Assembly: GCA_028290165.1 (NCBI GenBank)
Contig: JAQGKJ010000035.1
Coordinates: 1-32,496, forward strand
Source of the DNA: Bradyrhizobium sp.
Lineage (GTDB): Bacteria; Pseudomonadota; Alphaproteobacteria; Rhizobiales; Xanthobacteraceae
DNA: 32,496 nt
Direction: 5' to 3'
Within the stretch, counting starts at the first letter, position 1. Each line of letters starts with the position of its first letter. Positions 26,658 to 32,496 of the stretch are shown here, piece after piece. The notes below the pieces were generated by a model. The model was not told the origin of the DNA and did no database searches. It saw nothing but the letters and a program-made list of their open reading frames with translations. The translations under genes and the position numbers were made by a program.

Positions 26658-28075
26658 CGGCGCTTCTGTGTTTGCTGGCCGCAACGTCGGCGCGGTCCGG
26701 CGTTATCGACGAGCCCTGCCCCGCGGCGACGATCGCGATAGGTCCGGGCGCGTCGATTCAAGCTGCCGTCGATCGGGCCGGAGACGGTGCCGCATTTTGC
26801 CTGAAAAACGGGACCCACCGAATCCAGGCCGTCCGTCCCCGCCCGAATCAGCGCTTCTATGGGGAAGGCCGGACGATCCTGAACGGCAGCCGTCTGCTCA
26901 TGCACTTCGGCCAGGAAAACAACTATTGGGTCGCGCGCGACCAGCGGCAACAAGGGCAAAGACGCGGGGAGTGCGCAAAGGAAGCGCCGGCTTGCAACCT
27001 GCCGGAAGGTCTGTTCATCGACGACATCCCGCTCGTTCAGGTGCTCGCGAAGGACGACGTCGGCCCGGGGCGGTTCTACTTCGACCATGCCGCCGGATCC
27101 ATTTACTTCGCGGACAACCCGGCTGGTCACAAGGTCGAAGCCACGGTAGCCGTATTCGCCTTCGAGAGCAGCGCGCCTGGCGTCCTGATCAAGAACGTGA
27201 CAATCGAAAAGTACGCCAGCGTCGCCCAAAAAGGTGCGATCCAGGCCCAGGAAGCCACCGGCTGGGTCGTCGAGAATTGCGAGTTGCGGCTGAACAGCGC
27301 GGCCGGGATCGCGGCCGGATCAGGCACCCGCGTGCGCGACTGCGACATTCACCACAATGGCCAGATCGGTATCACGGGCGTCGGCCGGAACGTCCTGATT
27401 GAGCGTAACCGCATCTGGGAGAACAATACCCGCGAATTCCAGTCCAGCTGGGAAGCCGGGGGCGTCAAGTTGGCGGTCAGCGAAGGCGTCGTCTTGCGCG
27501 GCAATTACGTGCATGACAATCGCGGCGCCGGCCTGTGGTGTGACATCGAATGCCGCGACGTCCTCTACGAGGACAACATCGCCGAACGCAACCGCGGCGC
27601 CGGGATATTTCACGAGATCTCGTTTTCGGCGGTCATCCGCAACAACATCCTCCGCCACAACGGGACCGGCGGAAAAACCTGGTTTTGGGGCAACAACATC
27701 CTGATAGCAGCGTCGCAGGATGTGGAGGTCTACCGCAACACGCTGACGGCGGACGCCGGCAAATGCGGCATCGTCCTGGTGGACCAAGGACGTCCCGCGA
27801 AATCAGGCGGGACATACAAGACGCGCAACAACAAGGTCTACGACAACGATACGACGTTCGAGGGTGCCGCTTGCGCCGGCGCCGCGTCGGACGTCAGACC
27901 GGGCGACGAAAATGCCTTGGTCATCGAGAACGGCAACAACCTGTTCGACCGCAACATCTATCGCCTCCCGCACGGAAGTGAGCCCCTCCGGTTCGCGTGG
28001 GGACATGCGGTTTTCGGATGGCATGAACTGCGCGAGGCCGGGCTCGAGCAAAGCGGCAGCCTGATCATTTACTGA
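26591..28075 (+). CDS. Secreted right-handed parallel beta-helix protein
   Basis: 494 aa. Signal peptide (basic start, hydrophobic 19-32, cleavage near residue 35-37). Residues about 190-430 are a series of short repeats rich in Asn, Gly and Val (such as VLIERNRIWENN, VVLRGNYVHDN, VLYEDNIAERN, AVIRNNILRHN), the pattern of a pectate-lyase-like beta-helix. Such proteins bind, cleave or epimerise acidic polysaccharides. Within an EPS operon a lyase or C5-epimerase trimming the polymer in the periplasm is plausible, but I can identify no catalytic residues. ATG 26591 has AGGA upstream and lies inside the polymerase gene, a 67-base overlap in another frame, implying translational coupling. Confidence 0.85.
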   Translation: MEGPTRSPDSAGPRAPRPAACLTALLCLLAATSARSGVIDEPCPAATIAIGPGASIQAAVDRAGDGAAFCLKNGTHRIQAVRPRPNQRFYGEGRTILNGSRLLMHFGQENNYWVARDQRQQGQRRGECAKEAPACNLPEGLFIDDIPLVQVLAKDDVGPGRFYFDHAAGSIYFADNPAGHKVEATVAVFAFESSAPGVLIKNVTIEKYASVAQKGAIQAQEATGWVVENCELRLNSAAGIAAGSGTRVRDCDIHHNGQIGITGVGRNVLIERNRIWENNTREFQSSWEAGGVKLAVSEGVVLRGNYVHDNRGAGLWCDIECRDVLYEDNIAERNRGAGIFHEISFSAVIRNNILRHNGTGGKTWFWGNNILIAASQDVEVYRNTLTADAGKCGIVLVDQGRPAKSGGTYKTRNNKVYDNDTTFEGAACAGAASDVRPGDENALVIENGNNLFDRNIYRLPHGSEPLRFAWGHAVFGWHELREAGLEQSGSLIIY

Positions 28076-28136
28076 GGAACAGAACACTCCTCGCCGGACG
28101 GCGCGGCGCACACGACGACACGCCCACCGACCGTCG

Positions 28137-28150
28137 CGCCGCAAGCGGCG
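28137..28150 (+). terminator. GC hairpin downstream of the beta-helix gene
   Basis: CGCCGC (28137-28142) and GCGGCG (28145-28150) pair closely, 61 bases after the stop, followed by ATTTC. This is a weak terminator candidate; the 207-base gap to the next gene may also hold a promoter. Confidence 0.3.
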
Positions 28151-28282
28151 ATTTCGGGTTACCACGTCGTTGCAGTCGGGACTTCGCGAGCGCGCGTATA
28201 AGAATTGGCACGCACGGCAAGTTTGCGCAATTCCTGTGCGGCAGACGCAGACAGGATTGCGGGCAGCCAACGGAGACGAGAA

Positions 28283-29275
28283 ATGCGAAACGGGAAAATG
28301 GCGTTGGTGACCGGCGCGGGCGGGTTCATCGGACATCACCTGGCCAAGCATCTTGTCGGACTCGGATATGTCGTCCGCGGCGCCGACCTCAAATATCCCG
28401 AATACGAGGACACAAAAGCCGATGAATTTCTCATCGCGGACCTGCGCGACTACAATCAATCCCTGCGCTTCATGAAAAACTTCGACGAGGTCTACCACCT
28501 CGCGGCCGACATGGGCGGTATCGGCTATATCAGCGCATTCCACGCGGAAATCACCATCAACAACACGCTGATCAACGCCCATACGCTGCAGGCGGCGCGA
28601 CACCACGAGGTCAAGCGGTTCCTGTTCTCGTCGTCGGCCTGCGTTTATCCGCAGCACCTGCAGAGAAGCCCGGATGTAGTTCCACTGCGCGAGGAGGATG
28701 CGTTTCCCGCCGATCCGGAAGAAGGGTACGGCCTCGAGAAGCTCTACATGGAAAAGCTTTGCCAGTATTTCAGCGAGGACTGGCATTTTCCCACGCGGGT
28801 GGTCCGCTTCCACAACGTCTACGGTCCGCTTGGCACCTATGACGGCGGTCGCGAAAAAGCCCCGGCGGCGATCTCGCGCAAGATTGCGGCGCTCGGGAAC
28901 GGAAGCGAATTGCCGATCTGGGGCGACGGGCAACAAACCCGGTCTTTCATGTACGTCGACGACTGCATCGAAGGCATCTACCGCATCATGCGGTCCGACT
29001 ACAGCGGCCCGCTGAATCTCGGCACAGACGAACTGGTGACCGTCGACGAACTCGTCGACATCATTTCGGAAATTGCCGGCAAACAGCTGATAAAGCGCCA
29101 CGACATTTCGAAGCCACAGGGCGTGCGCGGGCGTAACAGCGATAATTCGCGGCTGAGGACGGTTCTCGGCTGGGAGCCGAAAACCTCGCTGCGACATGGG
29201 CTCGTTCCTACCTACCGGTGGATCGAGGAGCGCGTAGCGAGCGAACACGGGTTCTCCGGAATTGCAGCTGAATAG
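28283..29275 (+). CDS. GDP-mannose 3,5-epimerase-like enzyme (GME)
   Basis: 330 aa, extended SDR. NAD-binding GAGGFIG (11-17), the GME signature ADMGGIGYI (75-83), SSACVYP (117-123) with Cys120 matching the catalytic Cys of plant GME, and Tyr149-Lys153 (YGLEK). The C-terminal half carries further GME blocks: RFHNVYGPLGT, GGREKAPAA, WGDGQQTRSF and GVRGRNSDN. I recall the plant enzyme having all of these nearly identical. It would interconvert GDP-mannose with GDP-L-galactose and GDP-L-gulose in the cytoplasm. ATG 28283 has GGAG eight bases upstream; the frame's earlier ATG (28205) has no signal. Activity on a different GDP- or UDP-sugar is possible but less likely, given the conserved Cys. Confidence 0.88.
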   Translation: MRNGKMALVTGAGGFIGHHLAKHLVGLGYVVRGADLKYPEYEDTKADEFLIADLRDYNQSLRFMKNFDEVYHLAADMGGIGYISAFHAEITINNTLINAHTLQAARHHEVKRFLFSSSACVYPQHLQRSPDVVPLREEDAFPADPEEGYGLEKLYMEKLCQYFSEDWHFPTRVVRFHNVYGPLGTYDGGREKAPAAISRKIAALGNGSELPIWGDGQQTRSFMYVDDCIEGIYRIMRSDYSGPLNLGTDELVTVDELVDIISEIAGKQLIKRHDISKPQGVRGRNSDNSRLRTVLGWEPKTSLRHGLVPTYRWIEERVASEHGFSGIAAE

Positions 29276-29340
29276 CTGCGCAATCCCTTTACCGGCGGCA
29301 AAGGGCGTCCCTGTGCGCATCGAACGGAGCAAGAAACAGC

Positions 29341-30816
29341 ATGGCAGACGAAGGTCTGAACCTGCATCCGGGAGGCCCGGCGCGGCTCCGCTCCCACCGA
29401 CGACGAGACCGCGATTTCGGATTCGTCTATCGGTACCGGAAACCTATCGTCGTGTCTTTGCTGGTCTGCGGCGACCTCGCCGCCGCGCTGGTCGCAATCT
29501 CATGCACCCATTTGCTGATAGGGATGACCGGACTGTCGTCGCCGGCGCCGCAGCACGTCATCGCGTCGTTTGTCGTCCTCGCCTTCTTCGTCGTCGGACT
29601 TTACACGGGATCCGGTCCGGGACCTTACGAACGGTTCCGGCGACGCACGATCGGTATCGCGCTCTTCCTCGCCATCTCATGCATCGCCACGCGGCAAGAA
29701 GGAAACCTTGTCGACTTCCTGATTCCGCAATTCGCCAATGCGACCTGCTTGTTGCTGATCGGCCATTATATCGAAGGCACCACCCGGCGCCTGCTGATCT
29801 ATATGGACTTGTGGGGGGCCTCGACCGTCCTGGTCGGCGGAGCCGACGACTGCCGAAAGCTGGCACACCTCCTGGCGCGCAAGTCCGACCTCGGCCTCAG
29901 GCCGATCGGCTTGATCAGGACTGCCGATGCCGGCAATTCGAACGGCGGACCATTCCCGTTGCCCGTGATCGGGACGACGACCGATTTCGGTACCATCCGG
30001 CTACGGACTGAAATCGAAGTCGCGATTTTCGCGACCGCAAAAGAATTGGCGGCGGTCCCGCGCGATTGGCCCGCATACTCCCCCGCTTGCCGCTTCATGC
30101 TGCTTGAAGACATCCACAGCATTCAGGGTCCTTGGGTTAGCACGCGCACTATAGACACAATGATCGGCATTGAAATCCGGCGCAACCTCAGCTCTTGGCA
30201 GAACCGGCTGCTCAAAAGGACTTTCGACATCCTGGTCGCTATTCCCTTGGCGCTATTAGTCCTGCCTGTCGTAGCGGTGGCGGCGGCCGTGATCAAACTG
30301 GTTGACCCAGGCCCGGCCTTTTACGTCCAGAAACGCGTCGGGCATAACGGGACGATCGTAAAGGTGCTCAAGCTACGGACGATGTACAGGGACAGCGAGC
30401 GGCTCCTGGAAGAGCATCTACGGCGCGACCCGCAAGCGCGCGCCGAGTGGCAGCGATTCTTCAAGCTCCGGCGCGATCCACGGATTCTACCGATTATCGG
30501 CAACTTCCTGCGCATCTCCAGCGTCGACGAATTACCGCAACTCTGGAACGTAGTCTGCGGGGATATGAGCCTGGTCGGCCCGCGGCCGCTTCCCGCGTAT
30601 CACGCCGAACAGTTCGACGAGGAATTCCGGTCGCTCCGGATCAGTGTCCCGCCGGGCATCACTGGACTGTGGCAGGTCTCCTCTCGCAGCGACGGCGATC
30701 TGCAGGTTCTCCGGGAACAGGATCTTTTCTATATCCGCAATTGGTCGCCCTGGCTCGATTTCTACATCCTGTTGCAGACGGTGCCGGCTGTTCTGGGTGC
30801 CAAAGGAGCCCGTTAG
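29341..30816 (+). CDS. Polyprenyl-phosphate sugar phosphotransferase (WcaJ/ExoY-type priming enzyme)
   Basis: 491 aa. The N-terminal part has about four to five membrane helices (35-160) and a Rossmann-like central region (about 160-260). The C-terminal catalytic domain begins KRTFDIL (292-298), a membrane helix, then KVLKLRTM (341-348), the [17 protein letters not shown] block (375-391), VDELPQLWN (395-403) with Asp396-Glu397, DMSLVGPRP (408-416) and [13 protein letters not shown] (438-450). All are signatures of bacterial sugar transferases that start EPS repeat units by moving a hexose-1-phosphate from a nucleotide sugar to undecaprenyl phosphate. The length fits the long (PHPT) class rather than the short ExoY. 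ATG 29341 has GGAG but at a long spacing. It is the last EPS gene in the window. Confidence 0.92.
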   Translation: MADEGLNLHPGGPARLRSHRRRDRDFGFVYRYRKPIVVSLLVCGDLAAALVAISCTHLLIGMTGLSSPAPQHVIASFVVLAFFVVGLYTGSGPGPYERFRRRTIGIALFLAISCIATRQEGNLVDFLIPQFANATCLLLIGHYIEGTTRRLLIYMDLWGASTVLVGGADDCRKLAHLLARKSDLGLRPIGLIRTADAGNSNGGPFPLPVIGTTTDFGTIRLRTEIEVAIFATAKELAAVPRDWPAYSPACRFMLLEDIHSIQGPWVSTRTIDTMIGIEIRRNLSSWQNRLLKRTFDILVAIPLALLVLPVVAVAAAVIKLVDPGPAFYVQKRVGHNGTIVKVLKLRTMYRDSERLLEEHLRRDPQARAEWQRFFKLRRDPRILPIIGNFLRISSVDELPQLWNVVCGDMSLVGPRPLPAYHAEQFDEEFRSLRISVPPGITGLWQVSSRSDGDLQVLREQDLFYIRNWSPWLDFYILLQTVPAVLGAKGAR

Positions 30817-30842
30817 TCGTACCGGACAGCTCAGTGGGCAAC

Positions 30843-30857
30843 AAAGCCGGCCGCTTT
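30843..30857 (+). terminator. Weak hairpin after the priming transferase gene
   Basis: AAAGC (30843-30847) and GCTTT (30853-30857) flank CGGCC, about 26 bases after the stop. Low confidence. The rest of the 276-base gap to 31092 holds no clear gene; it contains a 13-bp near-perfect tandem repeat at 30975-31000. Confidence 0.25.
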
Positions 30858-31092
30858 AGCTTTCGTTACGCTACGGTGATGGGCGCAGATCGAATTGCTT
30901 CCCTCCGCGCCGCGAGTGAAGTTATTGCCAGGATACAACAGCGTTTGGACGGTTCGTCGCCTCAATTGAGGGAGCGAAACGCCTCGTCGAAACGCCTCGC
31001 CGCCAGGAATTACAGCGCGCGTAGTAGTCCCATTCGCCTTTCGACTCCGACCGCTTATTGACCTCGTACATGTGCGGTACGCGCCGCGCCGG

Positions 31093-32067
31093 TTACTTCG
31101 TGCCAAGTTTCGCGGCTTCGTCCCAGGACGGGCACGCCCGCGATTCGAGCGGCACGTCGTATGGCTGATAATTGTCCTTGGTGATGACGGTCGGCTTCAG
31201 CACGATTTCCGTAACCACCGGCTGGCCGCGCAACGACCGGATCGCGATCATGGTGCCGACACAGCCCTGAACGAAACCGTTATAATCGCCGCTCGCCAGA
31301 AGCTTGCCGGACTTGACCGCATCGATGGCCTCCTTGGTGCCGTTAATGCCGATCACCTGCGCCTTGCGGTTCGCACCATCGAGCGCTTCGATGGCGCCGA
31401 CTGCCATGGCGTCGTTGGCCGCGAGCACGCCGTCGATCTGCGAATTGGACTGCATCAGGTTCTCCATGACCTGGAGTGCCTGCAGCCGCTGGTAATTGCC
31501 GGGCTGGGAAGCGAGCAGCTTCGCGCCCGGATTTTCCTTCAGCGCGTCGTTGAAGCCCCTGACACGATCGACATTGGTCAGCGTGCCCTTGACGCCTTCG
31601 ATGATGACGATGTTGCCTTTGCCGCCCAGCGTCTTGAGCAGATAGCGGGCAGTCTCAAGGCCGAGGCTGTAGTCGTCGGCGCCGATGAACGAGACGAACT
31701 TGCCGCCAGCCGAGCGGTCGGTGATGTTCACTGCCGGGATCCCGGCCTCGTTGACCTTCTCGATGCCCGGCACCATCGCCTTGTAGTCGACCGGAATGAA
31801 GACGATGGCGTTCGGTTTCTTCACCACGACGTCTTCGATCTGGCTGAGCTGTTCGGGAATGCTGTCGGGCTTTGTCGGAATGTAGTGCAGCGTTTTCGCG
31901 CCGAGCCCTTTCGCCGCGGCGTCGGCGCCGACCCGCACTGTCTGGAAAAAAGGGTTGGTCTGGTTTTTCGTGAAAACAGCGATCGTCTCGCCGTCGGCCC
32001 GTGCGCCGGCCGCAAATCCGCCCGACAGCACCAGCACAGCGCCGATCAGTTTCTGGTATGCTTTCAT
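31093..32067 (-). CDS. Sugar ABC transporter periplasmic substrate-binding protein (RbsB-like)
   Basis: 324 aa. Signal peptide with hydrophobic 8-20 and cleavage after ARA at about residue 24. The mature protein is a type I periplasmic binding fold, with early TIAVFTKNQTNPFF (28-41), IDGVLAANDAMAVGAIEAL near the middle and VIGINGTKEAIDAVKSG, all typical of ribose/galactose/inositol binding proteins (Peripla_BP_4 type). Ligand not resolvable: a pentose, hexose or polyol. ATG 32067 has GGGATGG upstream; the longer frame (32103) is dropped. It follows the permease gene by 40 bases on the same strand, so the operon reads permease then binding protein. The ATPase gene is presumably to the right of the window. 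Confidence 0.9.
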   Translation of the reverse strand: MKAYQKLIGAVLVLSGGFAAGARADGETIAVFTKNQTNPFFQTVRVGADAAAKGLGAKTLHYIPTKPDSIPEQLSQIEDVVVKKPNAIVFIPVDYKAMVPGIEKVNEAGIPAVNITDRSAGGKFVSFIGADDYSLGLETARYLLKTLGGKGNIVIIEGVKGTLTNVDRVRGFNDALKENPGAKLLASQPGNYQRLQALQVMENLMQSNSQIDGVLAANDAMAVGAIEALDGANRKAQVIGINGTKEAIDAVKSGKLLASGDYNGFVQGCVGTMIAIRSLRGQPVVTEIVLKPTVITKDNYQPYDVPLESRACPSWDEAAKLGTK

Positions 32068-32107
32068 GTTTCCATCCCTTTTCTGGTTTGTTGAAGTTTG
32101 CAAAATA

Positions 32108-32496
32108 TCATGGCGTACGACGGCGTGTTTTCATGTCTACCCAGACGGCCAGGATGACAATGACACCGGTGACGAGTGGCTGCCAGCTCGCGTTGACCGA
32201 CAGCAGGTTCATGCCGTTCAGCACCAACGTCAGGATCAGTGCGCCGACGAAGGTGCCGAACACGGTGCCGACGCCGCCAAACAGCGACGTACCGCCGATC
32301 AGCACCGCGGCGATCGCGGGAAGCGTCAGGCTTTCACCGATGTCGGCCTCCGCCGAATTCAGGCGGGCGAGAAACACGATCGACGCCAGGCCCGCCATCG
32401 TGCCGGAAACCCCATAGACTAGAAGCAGCCGTCGAGCGACCGGAATGCCCGACAGCCGTGCCGCGACCGGATTGGCGCCGGTCGCGTAGATCTCCT
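32108..32496 (-). CDS. Sugar ABC transporter permease, RbsC/AraH type, N-terminus outside window
   Basis: The frame stays open to the right edge, so only the C-terminal 129 residues are here. Near the edge the stretch YATGANPVAARLSGIPV is the well-known RbsC-family loop (typically YAIGGN..AA..SGI), followed by further helices with AVLIGGTSLFGG and GVGTVFGTFVGALIL. This family forms the inner-membrane channel for monosaccharide uptake. Stop at 32108, 40 bases before the binding-protein start. Confidence 0.92.
   Translation of the reverse strand, partial: EIYATGANPVAARLSGIPVARRLLLVYGVSGTMAGLASIVFLARLNSAEADIGESLTLPAIAAVLIGGTSLFGGVGTVFGTFVGALILTLVLNGMNLLSVNASWQPLVTGVIVILAVWVDMKTRRRTP

Noticed and set aside
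28203..28230. Possible sigma-54 promoter (TGGCAC ... TTGC) upstream of the GME gene
   Set aside because: The two elements are 11 bases apart instead of the required 4-5, so the -24/-12 geometry fails.
30879..31061. Short plus-strand frame after the priming transferase gene
   Set aside because: No ribosome-binding site; composition is explained by high GC and a small tandem repeat (30975-31000), with no similarity to a known protein.

Overview
The window looks like a high-GC alphaproteobacterial chromosome, probably Rhizobiales and most like Bradyrhizobium or a close relative. This is judged from codon and GC use, from the style of the exopolysaccharide (EPS) genes, and from the mix of sugar transporters and NarL-type regulators. 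Genus level is an inference. I see no tRNA, rRNA, insertion sequence, CRISPR array or phage gene.

Left part (1-8100): the 3' end of a NodB-type polysaccharide deacetylase; a UvrD-like helicase followed closely by RecQ; then, on the minus strand, a Gfo/Idh/MocA oxidoreductase and an ACS-type MFS transporter, which together look like a sugar or sugar-acid catabolic pair; then a small secreted four-cysteine protein of unknown function.

Regulatory part (8100-13300): a long coiled-coil protein with an internally duplicated heptad block, then three NarL/FixJ-type response regulators. The outer two (minus strand) are close paralogues with intact receivers. The middle one (plus strand) has lost the receiver's phospho-acceptor Asp, its acidic pocket and its conserved Lys. 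About 690 bp of comparatively AT-rich, repeat-bearing DNA separates the first two. No histidine kinase is in the window.

EPS part (13300-30816): two divergent gene sets share a 295-bp promoter region that holds a perfect 14-bp palindrome. The leftward set, in order of transcription, is UDP-glucuronate decarboxylase-like protein, WecG/TagA-type glycosyltransferase, a Wzx-like flippase fused to an intact kinase-like domain, a polysaccharide deacetylase, a GT4 glycosyltransferase, a 973-aa phosphoribosyltransferase / kinase-like / HAD phosphatase fusion, and a two-helix Wzz/GumC-type co-polymerase lacking a tyrosine kinase. The rightward set is an ExoF/Wza-type export protein, a Wzy/O-antigen-ligase-type polymerase, a secreted beta-helix protein, a GDP-mannose 3,5-epimerase closely resembling the plant enzyme, and a polyprenyl-phosphate sugar transferase. 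Together they form most of a Wzx/Wzy-dependent pathway: lipid priming, a few sugar additions, flipping, polymerisation, length control and export. The two fusion proteins and the epimerase are the unusual parts.

Right edge (31093-32496): a minus-strand sugar ABC transporter, with a periplasmic binding protein preceded by an RbsC-type permease that runs off the window.
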